Source of the DNA: Lamellibrachia satsuma
Lineage: Eukaryota; Annelida; Polychaeta; Sabellida; Siboglinidae
Reading direction: 5' to 3'
Assembly: GCA_033239005.1 (NCBI GenBank)
Contig: BSQZ01000005.1
Location: forward strand, 4,978,501-5,042,500
Length of the DNA stretch: 64,000 nt
Shown: positions 49,359-62,205 of the stretch, in pieces
How positions within the stretch are numbered: the first letter of the stretch is position 1
How the letters are laid out: each line of letters starts with the position of its first letter
Made by a program: the position numbers and the translations under genes
Notes under the pieces: generated by a model
Databases searched by the model: none
What the model was told of the DNA's origin: nothing
Seen by the model: the letters and a program-made list of their open reading frames with translations, nothing else

Positions 49359-50289
49359 TGCTGACCTCCCTAAATTGCTAGCCCTAGCCCAGAGACAGTG
49401 GACTGTAGTTTATACAGGGGCCAGGGCTGTTTGGAGTTAAATCATCAATAAATGGCAGTTGACAAGTGACAATGGCTAGAATCAGGGATGTTTTCTAGTG
49501 GATATGGGACCACACACGTTACGCTTAGCGCCGATTTTGCATGATGCATTGCACGAACGACATTGTACGTTGTAATATGGTGGTACACAAGGCAGAAGAG
49601 TTCAGATAATGTTTAAGCGAATCATCGGCATCACTTCTGGCGCCAGATGTTGGCCGTTTCATAGTATTGGTGAGGGCAGAGACAACAAATATACAACTGC
49701 GTCTTAAACAAGCATCTTTCTCACAGTGGTCGTATGAGGAGCTGGTCTGTTTCCTCGGCGGGAACCGTCGTTTCTGCTTTACGTTTCGCGGACATCGCTA
49801 CAAGCTTTCAAGCTACCGGAAGTCAGCCAAACGTGTTTCGGTAGTTGTATTCGCTAGGTGGCGTAACTATTTTTAACTGTTCGTTAGATGGCGCAAACCA
49901 TAGACATAAATAGAACACCCGTTAGTAAAATCTTATTAATGACATCTAGTAGAGTTTTAAAAAAGAGTTACAAATATGCATACACGCACGCACACAATAT
50001 TTATAAAACTGAATCCTACCCCTATAACATTTTATGCTGCACTCAATCAATGTGACTACTGGGAAACATTTAATGTACGTTACCCCCCAAGAAAAACAAA
50101 CGTATCTGTAATATATTGACATTTCAGAACATTTGTGAAACTGTTACATTCATTCACATATACACTAACACAGCACAAACATTTGCGACATAAATTACCT
50201 GAAAATAACGAGATGTTAGATCCTGTCTTCTGTCGATTCGTACAGCTGTAAGCCACACAGGAAATAACCACATTCGTTGTCCCACAACT

Positions 50290-52240
50290 TTCCCCAGCAA
50301 ACCTCCAAAATGTTTGTCTTGAAGAGTTTAACACTAATGCACGATACTCACTCCAATATGAACACCCCAACTACCCACACTTATAACCTCCCCTGGATAA
50401 CACGTGAACTAATGAGAATGCAGAGAAGACGAAACAAAAGCCACAAAAAGGCAAAGCAAACTGGACTAAACAGTGACTGGGAAAAATTAAGGAACTCCGA
50501 AAGCAAGCTACTAAAGCATTAGCAAAATCCTACAAAGACTATGTTAACAACCACGTTGGAGACAGCCTGAAAACTAATCCAAAATGATTCTGGTCATTTA
50601 TTAAGGCAAATAAACGAGAAAACATTGGCATCCCCACAGTTCGAGTAAACAACCAACCAATAATTAATGATCGAGATAAAGCAAATGCCCTAAACAACCA
50701 ATTTAGCTCTGTATTTACCCAAGAAAAGCATCCTCCAAATACCCCCCTCTACTTACCCCAACATCCCCCTTCTCGAAATTGGCATAGATGGCGTAATAAA
50801 GCAGCTGGAAAATCTAAACCAGAACAAAGCTACAGGCCCGGATGAACTCCCAGCCAGAGTCCTTAAAGAAACTGCAAAGCAGATAGCTCCCATCATCACC
50901 CAAATTTTCCAACAGGCATACAACACAGGTAAACTTCACAATGACTGGCTGCAAGCATTAGTAACTCCTATACACAAAAGAGCCATAAATCTGACCCGGC
51001 TAACTACAGACCCATATCACTAACCTGCATCCTCTGTAAAGTAATGGAACATATCATCCTAAGCAACATGTGGAAACACCTGCAAAAGCATAACATCATT
51101 CTCCACTTCCAACACGAATTCCTGTCGGGACTGTCTTGTGAATCTCAACTCATTGAGACAGTCCACGACTGGATGACTGCTATGGACAACAAGACCCAAA
51201 TTGACGCAATCCTGCTTGACTTTGCCAAAGCCTTCGACATAGTGCCTCACCTACGTCTTCTATCAAAATTGACCTCCTACGGAATCACTGGAAACACTCA
51301 AAATGTTATCAAATCTTTTCTATCCAACCGCAAACAGAGAGTCTCGGTTAACGGTGCCCTGTCGGACATCACAGATGTCACATCTGGTGTCCCACAGGGT
51401 TCAGTTCTATGACCTGTCCTCTTCTTACTCTACATAAATGACATAAATGGGAACATCAAATCTTCTATACGCCTTTTTGCAGATGATAGTATTATATATC
51501 GTAAAATTTCTTCCAAAACCGACCACGAAATTCTCCAAACTGACCTAAGCCAACTCCAAACATGGTCAGACAAATGGCAAATGGAATTTAATGTATCTAA
51601 ATGCGTCCACCTTCCAATAACAAATAAAACTAAACCCAGCACATACAAGTACTCGCTTTTTGGCCAGCCATTATCCACCGTATCCAGCCACTCATACCTC
51701 GGAGTAAAATTGGATTCCAAATTAGCCTGGACAAATCACGTCACTGACATAACTTCAAAATCTTCGAAATGTTTAGGCATGATTAAACGAACTCTTGGCC
51801 CATGTAAACCCGAAGTTAAACAAACAGCCTACAACATGCTAATCCGGCCAAAATTTGAGTACTCTTCACCCATATGGAATCCCCACACCTTTCACAAGTT
51901 AAAAGCCTTGAAAGAGTGCAATACTCTGCTGCCAGATTTGTTAAAAATGATTACAGACGGAACACAAATCCAGCAGATCTAATTACTGCCCTTGGATGGC
52001 CAACCCTCGAACGAAGGCGCATTATCAAACAAGCCACAACCTTCTACAAAATTCTAAACAACATTATTGAGATCACCCCCCCCAGGCCTACTAACTCGCT
52101 CTCGAACCCGTGGACAATACATAGCACCCAAGTGTCGTATAAATGCAATGGTTTTTTCATTTTATCCCAGAGCCATTCGCATATGGAATATGATTATGAA
52201 CTCCCTTTCACCACACCTCCTCACCTAAACTGCCTTTAAA
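50290..52240 (+). mobile_element. 5'-truncated LINE with disrupted reverse transcriptase
   Basis: Several + frames joined by frameshifts and stops give, in order, NLPWITRELMRMQRRRNKSH, ATGPDELPARVLKETAKQI, then RT motifs LDFAKAFDIVPH, SGVPQGSVL, LFADDS (catalytic FADD at 51476-51487) and SYLGVKLDSKLAWTNHV, then a C-terminal part MLIRPKFEYSSPIWNPH and TLERRRIIKQATTFYK. A glycine codon after PQGSVL has become TGA (about 51410). No endonuclease domain is present. Jockey/CR1-like by motif order; clade not assigned. Confidence 0.92.
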
Positions 52241-52244
52241 ACAC

Positions 52245-53040
52245 AGTGTTCAGCGTAAACTTATCCATGGTGTGGGTATGGAGACTGTCTATGTGTGCAT
52301 GTGGCAAGGCAGCGACAGTATCCATACACATAACCAACCTATTAAAAATTTTCGTTAAACATCCTATACATAAAATAAATAAAACTATCAGATAAAACCA
52401 TTTCAGCAACATTAATGATACTAGTCTTTTAATCGAATGTACCACCCACAGCGCATGCGCACAGTCCACCACAAACTCCTGCGTTAACCCAAGTTTGGGC
52501 TGTTTGGAGTAAACCACTTGAGACTTGAAACACAACTGCTGGGAACACCCTCACCCAAATTATTAATCAGTCTGGTGGCCATGCCCCATTAAGAACAAAT
52601 GACAATGACAAATCTTCAAGTTAATTGGTTCCTGGTGTCATCGTCACTGGCTACTAGCCTGAGAAGTTTATACTTCTCTGGTAGCCACCTCATCTTCATT
52701 GCTTTTGTTTGCCTTATATTGTACATGATGATGGTCAGGAGGAAATAAATTAACTTACTTACTCAGTTACTTATTTACATATGTTAGACAACTATTTGTA
52801 ACATGCTATGTTCACACTATAAACAGTATTACCATATGTGTCTTGCAGTGGATGCAACTGTTTCTGCCGAGCAATGAAATGCCGGCCAGTGGTCCACACC
52901 CGCTTCACTGCAGTGAGCTGGCTTGTTACTCTTGTTTATAGGGGGATGATTAATGATGTAACTCTATGGCGCAAACTGACCTACGGTTTTTAGATTGGTT
53001 TGTTCCAGGCGCACCGTGTGGCGCCACTGTTACTAGCGAA
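52245..53040. other. Non-coding stretch, no gene recognised
   Basis: No domain-bearing frame, tandem repeat or element border was recognised. Confidence 0.4.
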
Positions 53041-54390
53041 TAATAATAATAATATATTTTATTTGGTATAGCGCCAGATCCAAAATTGTTCGTGACGCTT
53101 CACAACATATTCAAATACATAAAATGGTGTAGAATTGCAAAATCAACAAATAATTTTTTTTAAATACTACTAGTAATAAGAATTATTTTAAATAAATACA
53201 GCAATAAAATAGTGTATAATTGCTAAATAAGGAAATAGCTAAATAAATATATTAGCTGCTAGTAATAAGAATTATAAAAAAATCAGTATAGCACAATAAT
53301 TATACAGCAATAATACTAATAAATAAATGTATATGTATGATTGATAATAATAAATAATTTAATAATTTAGTAAAAATATATTTGTATAGTAATAATTTAA
53401 GTGATAACATTTATTGGTAAAATAATGCTACATATCATGAATAAGATTACTGGAATAGTCACAATTAAATTGCAATGAGTAGAGGACAATGTTCATCTGG
53501 ACTATGCGCTAATATGCGATACGAAAGAAATGTGTCTTTACCCGACATTTGAAGTTGGCGAGAGTATCACAGGTTTTAATTAAGTTACGCAGTGTTCCAC
53601 AGGGACGCCGCAGCCACTGCGAACGAGCCGCCCCCAGGCTTGGTACGAGTGCGCATCACTTCCAAACTGTTACTGCCGGCAGAGCGCAATATGGACGCAC
53701 GAGTTCACTCAGATAGACTGGCGCTTCGTCCTGCTTGGCTTTGTATGTAAGTTTTGTAAGTACCAGTATCTTGAAATCGACTCTGCGTGTCACAGGCAGC
53801 CAGTGAAGTTCTTGTAACAGGGGCCTGGCACTGTCGCTACGTGGACGACGCAGAATCAATCTGTCAGCCGAATTGTGTATTCGTTGCAGACGCGCAATGT
53901 TAACTACAGACGTGCCGTATAAGAGTGCATTGCTGTAGTCAAGCCGCGATGTGATGATGGCATTGACTACGCGTTCATTTGTCGGTTTTGGCAAAAAAAC
54001 GGCTGATTTGATTGATGTGGCGGAGGTAGAATGACACTTGTGACACTTGCTTTTTCATATCTAGGTGCCTGTCAATGAAGACACCGATATTTCGAACACA
54101 TCGCGAAGCTGTGATTGTAGAAACACCAACACAAATCACACTGCCGTCAACGAGTGCAGCCGCAGGCTTGGGTGCATTTGGAAGATGCTGCGTCTTGTCG
54201 TCGTTCATACACATAGAATTCCATGCCATCCATTTTTTATGTCATCCAAATAATCCTCCATTTGCTGCACAACAGCCGATAAAGCGAATGGATTCAGGTC
54301 GAAGTGTGAGTAGATCTATAAGTCGTCAGCATAGTGGTGAAATAATAGTCCACGGGTTCGAATAATGTCGCCAATATGCTGGACGTACAA
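53041..54390 (-). mobile_element. L2/CR1-like LINE 3' portion ending in an (ATT)n tail
   Basis: On the - strand, frames give NDDKTQHLPNA, VRNIGVFIDRHLDMKKQVSQ, then ITSRLDYSNALLYGTS, LQRIHNSADRLILRRPR and LLQELHWLPVTRRVDFKILV, which are hallmark C-terminal RT blocks of L2/CR1-type LINEs (SRLDY.N.LLYG, LHWLPV..R..FKI). The 3' end reads GGCGCTATACCAAATAAAAT and stops in TTATTATTATT at 53041-53056, a typical short-repeat tail. The 53,150-53,450 part is AT-rich 3' untranslated sequence. The frame is broken near 53,980. Confidence 0.85.
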
Positions 54391-54407
54391 TGAAAAGAGC
54401 AGTGGTC

Positions 54408-54408
<1 letters not shown>

Positions 54409-54450
<42 letters not shown>

Positions 54451-54459
54451 GTGCGTGTG

Positions 54460-54519
<60 letters not shown>

Positions 54520-54520
54520 A
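54409..54520. repeat. (GT)n / (GCGT)n microsatellite
   Basis: About 35 bases of GTGTGT, then GTGCGTGT, then about 60 bases of GTGCGTGC. It separates two unrelated LINE fragments of the same orientation. Confidence 0.95.
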
Positions 54521-54524
54521 CTTT

Positions 54525-55231
54525 ACTTGGGTGGCTAATTGTCTGATTGTCCGGTAGTTTTGACACAATTGTATGTTACCTTTTTTTTGGAAGTGTGATG
54601 ACCATTGATTGGGTCCATGAAGTAGGCCAATCTCCTGTCTGCCAGATCTTAATGCAGATTGCTTTGAGGATGTTGGTCGCAGCTTCTCCCCCATTAATTC
54701 AGCTGGTGTGTTGTCAACTCCAGCTGATTTCACTTTCTTTAAGGATTTAACTGCAGCCTCCATTTCTTCACGAAGAATTGGGAAATTATCCTCTTTGGTG
54801 TTCATAGGACAACCCAATACTGCTGCATTTCCTTTGGTCTGACTGTTGTATAACTCGGTGCAGTACTCTGTCCATCGGTTGATAATCTCTCTTTCTTCCG
54901 TGAGGCATTTTCCTGACTTGTCTTGGATGGTGTTTATTCTGCCTTTCTTCTCACTTGTCATATCTTTTACGACTTGGAATGCTCTTTTGTTATTGTTCTT
55001 GTTCAGGTTGTCTTCTATTTCGCTGCACTGTTCTTCTATCCGTTTTTCTTTGGCTTCTTTAATGCCTGTTGTGATTTCTTTGTTGATTTCCCTATATTTA
55101 TCAGTTCCTCCGGGGCTGTTCTTCCCCCTTTTCAATACTCTTCTTTTGTTACGCATGTCAAGTAGGCTGCCGGAGTTGCCAGAACTTGAGAAGGAAGACA
55201 ATATTGACATCAGACCGCATTCGGGCTCCAC
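54525..55231 (-). mobile_element. LINE (RTE-like endonuclease-RT) N-terminal RT fragment
   Basis: The - frame reads NRWTEYCTELYNSQTKGNAA, ILREEMEAAVKSLKKVKSAG, VDNTPAELMGE and FQKKGNIQLCQNYRTI. EAAVKSLK.GKSAGVDN.PAEL and KKGN..LCQNYRTI are standard RT entry motifs of this LINE group. It ends before the palm motifs and lies directly against the microsatellite. Confidence 0.85.
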
Positions 55232-55674
55232 TCCGGATGTTCTGTTCTCTTATGTGCTAGAGTTTACTCCCTTAGATCATTTGCATTCAAAGGCTAAAAA
55301 GCGTGATCTGTCCAATACTGTTGCCCATAGATGGATATTGGAATGACGAGCCGTGCGCGCATCACAAAACACTCTGCACGTCTGGTGAACTAATCGAGTC
55401 AGAGATCCCTAGCACATTCGTCTGGGGCCGCGGAGTACCCAGTATCAATGGCATAGCACGACGATTCTAGGCTAAGCCTAAAACGCAGCATAATATAACT
55501 CTAGTCCTTCACACATACCAATTTACTCTTTTACAATTTACATTATGTGTAAATAGATCAAATATGAAACACATTCATTTATATAAAATTATCCATTCGA
55601 CGTATAGGAGAACAACACAGTAATTAACATATAACGTAAAAAAACATTTTCGACAACTAACGCGTATTTTTCTA

Positions 55675-55739
55675 TGACGTCACCAGTCTCGCGAGGTTTA
55701 CAAGCCGCACACGCTGGATCGGTGAACTCAGTCAAGATG
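55675..55739 (+). promoter_or_regulatory. Candidate promoter and 5' exon of the tetraspanin gene
   Basis: A CG-rich stretch contains a consensus CRE (TGACGTCA, 55675-55682) and CTCGCGAG. It ends GTCAAGATG|GTAAGA, an ATG directly followed by a strong splice donor. It is 1.9 kb upstream of the first tetraspanin exon on the same strand. Joining this ATG to 57,630 does not keep the tetraspanin frame unless a different acceptor is used, so its link to the gene is a guess. Confidence 0.3.
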
Positions 55740-56409
55740 GTAAGAACGCGTGCTTTCTGTATCAAGAATAACAATGTCATAGCGTTCGTGTCGGTCGGTT
55801 AATTAAACCACATTCCGACTGCGACGAAGTGAAGTTTTTTATTCATTGACAACCGTGTGTTATTTGCTGCTGTATTGCAATCAACTGAAGACGCAACGCT
55901 ATATTGCGTCATGTTTGTCTTTGTTGCGTCCGTAGCATTTTCAAGACGTGCGCTGTGAGTGGTGGCTGCCTTTCCGATATGACCACAGAGGTGTAAAGAG
56001 GCAAAGTGCCGCTGAGGGCAAACCAAATGCCGCCACCAACAAAAAGCGTAATGATGGAAATAATATACCTATATATAATACCTTATCATTGCTGCAACAC
56101 CACAGTTGCAATCGGCTACCAAAATATCAATAATTATTCAGAAATACACAACACCTCAAATAAAACCAAGTGAAAACCTCCAACACATGACTAGACTAGA
56201 TAGCAGTCAAAGACAATACATTACAATATCATAACATTACTTCACTATCCACTACGAACTCGTCCCGCGTCTGCCACGTCGACCGCAACGATGACGATAA
56301 ATCGGAAGCTCACACGCCTTCTCTTTCGAATATAATCTAACGTATTCTACATGTTTTGATAATAGTCAAAATGGCTAAAATAAACTTTTTTTTATCCAAA
56401 TCCGACGCC

Positions 56410-56860
56410 CTTTAGTCAATGGCGCAAATGACCACGCGAGCCGTGTCCGTAACGAAACAAATGTCCAAAGTTGACTAAAGTCATTGTTCTCCCAAAGTGC
56501 CGCCCTAAAAAAGTGCCGCTGGAGGCGCTGCCCCATTGACCAACCCACCCTGAGTACACTGATGTATGAACATAATCATAGGTCTTCTTCAAGTGGCATG
56601 TTGCCGGCCACTGTAAGCCCCAGAGAGGTGACTTTATTGACTGCCAAACAACGTAACGTTTGTGTTTTGCTGACACTGACAGAAAACACAATGAAGACAT
56701 GGACGACGCGGTCCACGAGATTCAACCGATGGCTTTCCTCGTGAGCTGCGAGCGCAACGTCTTCAGCGAACAGGAGTTCGCTAGTCAGGATCTGTCGGGT
56801 CTTGGTTTTGGGGTGAGCAATGAATCGACATTTTCCATGTTGTAAATGACCCAATTTTCA
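56410..56860 (-). mobile_element. LINE RT fragment (palm to thumb)
   Basis: The - frame reads LTSELLFAEDVALAAHEESH, then LVDRVVHVF and SVSKTQTL, matching the family block (FADD.AL.AH.E..LQ.LVDR......LG..I...KT). The catalytic YADD has become FAED. Further 3', ALWENNDFSQLWTFVSLRTR is the following family block. Confidence 0.75.
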
Positions 56861-56879
56861 GATGCAATTTTAAAAAAAC

Positions 56880-57410
56880 TAGACGTATTCATGATCATAT
56901 GCCAAAGAGTATGGGAAACTAAGAATTAGCTGGAAGGAAGAGTGGACAAACTCATTAACAATAACGCTTCCAAAGAAAGAAGAAAGGAATCTCACGACGC
57001 TGTTAGAATCACAAAATGATCAGTTTGATTAGCCACCCTATCAAAGGAATGCCGAGTCAAAGGCAAAGCTGCTATCATAAGAACAGGCAAACTTCCGGCC
57101 GAAAACGAGCACAACTGAGCAAACGTTTACCATAAGACTCTTAATGGAAAAACACACCAACAAGATCTCTGCCATAACCTCATCGACCTCAAAGAGGCGT
57201 TCGGCCGTGTGTAGCACAAACGACTCTGTCGAGTACTGATATTGACGAAGGACTAGTAGCACCCGAATCGCTGTGTGGACCGTCAACAAGCGCTGCACTA
57301 CAAGAAGAAGAAATTGGCTAACCGTTTCGTAGATTTGTCGGAGTACACAAAGGATGTGTTTTGTTGTCAATACTGTTCAACTTATACCTTAAGCCTATGA
57401 TGTATAGTTA
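56880..57410 (+). mobile_element. LINE RT fragment (finger/palm), highly decayed
   Basis: Shifting + frames give NFRPKTSTTEQTFTIRLLME, then HQQDLCHNLIDLKEAFGRV and VHKGCV-like words near 57,345-57,365, resembling R.G.STTEQIF.LR.L.EK, FID..KAFDRV and VRQGCVLSP of RTE-like RTs. It points in the opposite direction to the fragment immediately to its left. Confidence 0.65.
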
Positions 57411-57640
57411 ATCAACCAATTAACAGAATAAAAAATGCTCTAAGTGATTATGTTAAGAGGAGTCCACTGCATAATTTTATCGAAAGTACGACATAAATGT
57501 ATCAACGTTAACACAGGTAATAAAAGACACAACGCATGGAATAAACTCGGTTTGTGTTGAATGAACATTTAATGTTGAACTGCAAAAGTGCAGAAACAAA
57601 TAATCAATGAAACCTTTACGCTCGATTCTTTGTAGACTAC

Positions 57641-57703
57641 ATGGCGTTGTTGCCCAGCCAGTTCGGCATCATATTTGTCGCCTTCGTCAACTTCTTGTTT
57701 GTG
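57641..57703 (+). CDS. Tetraspanin exon 1 (first half of TM1)
   Basis: 21 codons, MALLPSQFGIIFVAFVNFLF + V, donor GTG|GTAAGT. The intron splits TM1, as in many tetraspanin genes. Confidence 0.82.
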
Positions 57704-60700
57704 GTAAGTCGGTAGCATTCTCGTGCAGAAACACCTGGCGGCCAAACAGAGGAGCGTTCTCTCTCATCTATATCATATCGTCTTTTGTTCGTTATTTCCA
57801 ACTCTCTCTGTTTCTTTCAAACACAAACATACGCGCGTCCACGCACGCACGCACGCACGCACGTTTATTTCATACGCCTTAAATTTAACTAGAAGTTGGG
57901 GACTGTGTTATGTGTCCTATGTGGTTGTCATTTGGTTGCCATCCAACAAATTACATCATGTGAAAGTTAGCCTTCACCTGACCTTGAATCAGTCCTACAC
58001 CCCGTGAAGCTATGAGAAAAATGACAGCAAGAGTTTTTATGCATATGACAGGAGTAAACACGAGACAAGGTTGGACCAGTAGAAGGCAGTGCTGGAAATA
58101 TAATATCACAAGGTTTTTTAATGGCGGTAGACCTAAATGGATACTTCAGTTCAGTTAACCAGAGAATATATTAGTTCATTATCAGTTCCAGATGCTAAAC
58201 TCCAGGAGGTTAAATCTGACTATTTAGGGCAGTTAATTGTAACTCCAGAAATGGTAGCTACGAAAATAAAGGCAATGAAGGACAATAAATCACGTGGAGT
58301 GGATAGAATTCCTGCACAACTACTAATGGAAACAGTAGAACACATTAGTGTACCACTTGCAAGAGTGTTCACTAATGGAAACAGTAGAACACATTAGTGT
58401 ACCACTTGCAAGAGTGTTCAACTTGTCATTAAAAGAGATAGTGGTTCCTTTTGAATGGAAAGAAGCAAACATCATACCATTATTTAAAAAAGGGTTCGAG
58501 AAATAAGTCAGCGAATTACAGACCAGTGAGTTTAACATCAGTGATTTAAAGATTATTAGAAAGGTTAATTAAAGACCATATGGTGGACTTCCTTTGTTAG
58601 GCATACATTATTAAACCCATCTCAACATGGATTCCTAAAAGCGATGTCATGCTTAACAAATATTTTATGTTTTGGGGAAGAAGGCGGTTAAGAGGAGATC
58701 AAATTGAAGTTTTTAATACATTGAATGGGTATGAAAATATTGTTAGAAATAATTTTGTCTCACTCAAGAAAGATAATAGAACTAGAGGACATGAGATAAT
58801 AGAACTAGAGAACATGAGATAACATTACTAAAGGATCAGTGTAGATTGGATATCAGGAAGTACTCGTTCTCGCAGAGGACAATAAATTAATGGAACAACT
58901 TATCTACAGATTGTGTAACTGCTAGCAGCGTGAATATGCTTAAAAACAAGATTGATACATATATCAGGAAGGCGGGTTACACATATATTAAAAATGTTGG
59001 ACTCTCGGTAAGCCAATAGCTTCCTTGTCCACTTGCTATCTGGGCCTTTGCCTTGGATGACAATCTTGTTAAATCTAAGCCATTTATTTTTATCATAGCG
59101 AACATGTTAACGTGTTTGTCCTGTAGACCGTCTATGCAATCTAAAGATGCGGGTTGTACCACAATGGCACAAGTTGTTGCCTGTCGTATCACTGACCTGC
59201 TGTAGAGTTTTTGTCAAATCCTACCATTTTTATTTTGAAAAAAATCAACGTAGGAGATATTCCTGGTCAGATGTCAGACAAAAAATATTTTGTTTACACA
59301 CGCAGTGGATCCTTCCGTCGCTGATATAGCCACATGCATCCAGCCACCAGAAATGCAACATTCAACTGTTGCAGTCCTCAAATATGCCCATTTTTATTAA
59401 CTTTTTTTGGGGTGGGGCAACAAAATCACAAAAAGGGGACATCGTCTCAAAATAACCAGCCCCTTATTGGTATGACCTGGACCTGGGAGTTAAATAATGA
59501 CCTGTGCCCCAATAGACTAACGTTGCTGCAGAGTTCTCCCGTGCTGTTCTACGCAGGCATCCGGGATCGTTATGGCGGGTATGGCGATGTACGTCAAGTC
59601 TGTGACGGTCGAGGAGCTTGTCGCCAGGGCATTGTCGTACGAGGAGGACTCTTGGAGGTCGGCCACATTTTCTGAGACGAACGACGCCCTCAGTCAAACA
59701 ATGGACATATTCATAGCGATTGGTGTCATCTTGTCTATTGTTGGAATTGTCGGCTGCTGCGGCGCACTGATACCTGCACGCAAAATACTCCTCTTTGTAA
59801 GTAGTTCAGGTTGCCGTTTCGTTGGCTTGTTCTGTAAAAAATAGAGAAGATCGGAGTTGTAACAAACGTTAGTTGTGTGAAGACGTCAAAGCCAACTGCA
59901 CCAAAAACAGCTACAAGCACGAAAGGCGACCCAAAAGCCGGTTTTATGCTAAACAGCACCTTTGCGATGTGAATTGCCCGTGAATCACACGAGACGGTGG
60001 CGAAGAACGATTCGCAGGGCGATTCACTTCACAAAGGGGCTATTTAAGATTTATTTTATACGCCTTAAATTTAACTAAAAGTTGGGGACTGTGTTATATG
60101 TCCTATGTGTCCTATTTATTCTATGTGTCCTATGTGGTTGTCATTCGGTTTTAAACAATCACATTTTTTGTACGCGGTGACGTGAACAATACTTTCGTCG
60201 TAGTCTAACATTCGCAGTATAAAATGGAAATGGTGAACCGTAAGGGGAGGATGGGGATCATTAGACTGGTGAACCGTAAGGGGAGGATGGGGATCATTAG
60301 ACTGGTGAACCGTAAGGGGAGGATGGGGATCATTAGACTGGTGAACCGTAAGGGGAGGATGGGGATCATTAGACTGGTGAACCGTAAGGGGATCATTAGA
60401 CTGGTGAACCGTAATGGGATCATTAGACTGGTGAACCGTAAGGGGATCATTAGACTGATGAACCGTAAGGGGATCATTAGACTGGTGAACCGTAAGGGGA
60501 TCATTAGACTGGTGAACCGTAAGGGGATCATTAGACTGGTGAACCGTAAGGAGATCATTAGACTTGTGAACCGTAAGGGGATCATTAGACTGGTGAACCG
60601 TAAGGGGATCATTAGACTGGTGAACCGTAAGGGGAGGTTAGATGCGGAAGAAAGCGGAGAAACTTGAACAGCTATAGTTAATTTGTACTGCACAGAGTGC

Positions 60701-62174
60701 ATGTATAAACACGAATCCAGCATATGGTGCCCACCACTATACACTACGACACATTTAAAGACTATTCACACTTTCGCAAGTTACTAGATCTGAAGATCCG
60801 ACTGCGCATATCAGGCCCTACTAAAATTATGCATACACTACATATCTTAAAAAAACGAACCTGATTCGCGATGGAATAAATTAATTGAGGAGGGAATTTT
60901 AACCATTGCACGAATGAGCGCACAATGCACGAATGAACGAGCAATGCACGAATGAGCGAGCAATGCACGAATGACCGAGCAATGTACGAATGAGCGAACA
61001 ATGCACGGATGAGCGAACAATGCACGAATGAGCGAGCAATGCACGAATGACCGAGCAATGTACGAATGAGCGAACAATGCACGAATGAGCGAACAATGCA
61101 CGAATGAGCGAACAATGCACGAATGAGCGAACAAATACGGCCATCGCCACTTCTCTGTCTTGTTGCAGTACCTCGTGCTCAGCGCCATAATGTTTATCTT
61201 CCTTTTCACGATGCTGATATTTATACTCATAAAAAAGGTACGTAAAACGGGGTTTGTGACATATATGTAACACAACTAATTGGTTATTTTCGCGATTAGA
61301 ATATCTTGAAATTGCCATTGTTTGACTTTCAATAAATTAATCACTGTGACTTCTGCAATGCTTAAGTTCCGATTATCTGCATTGCTTAATTACGTTCCCT
61401 CTATCTACATTGCTTAATAATCTACAGTTTATCAACATTGCTTAATTATCTACCGTCTATCTACATTACTTTCTGGTTTCTGCAGTTTGACTTCGTCTTG
61501 TCCAGCCACGTCACTTAGTGCATTTGAATTACACATGCTATGCTATTCTACAAGTGTCTTTGGTATGGTTATTCCCTGTTCTGTCCGTCACTACAACCAG
61601 AATATCCATGCATGTCCAAAGCCCGTATACACGAACGATTAATTGTCCGATTGATCGACCGAAACATTGTCGCACAATATCGCGGCGCGGTGCAATGAGC
61701 TAGGTCATTGTGTGGTTACGATGGTGTCGCTGGAAATCAATTTGACCGATAGTCTGCGGCGATTTTGAAGCAGTAGTCAATCAGTGACCACCACGATCAC
61801 CACGACCACCATGACCACCACCACCACCACCACCACCACCACCATCACCACGACCACAACGACCGCCTTCACCACGACCACCACCACCACCACCACCACC
61901 ACCACACCACCACGACCACCACCACTACCACCACCACGACCACCACGACCACCACGACCATCATCACCACCACCACCACCACTACCACCACGACCACCAT
62001 CACCACCATCACCACCACCACCACCACCACCACCACACCACCACGACCACCACCACTACCACCACCACGACCACCACGACCATCATCACCACCACCACCA
62101 CCACTACCACAACGACCACCATCACCACCACCACCACGACCACCATCACCACCACCACGACCACCACCACTACC

Positions 62175-62205
<31 letters not shown>

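Noticed and set aside
49590..49680. - strand MKRPTSGARSDADDSL frame as CPSF3 first exon
   Set aside because: The phase could fit, but the conserved residues expected before GAGQEVG (ESD..x.IRPL type) are absent.
55240..55380. Possible exon or tRNA near 55.3-55.5 kb
   Set aside because: No tRNA fold or coding frame with splice sites could be supported.
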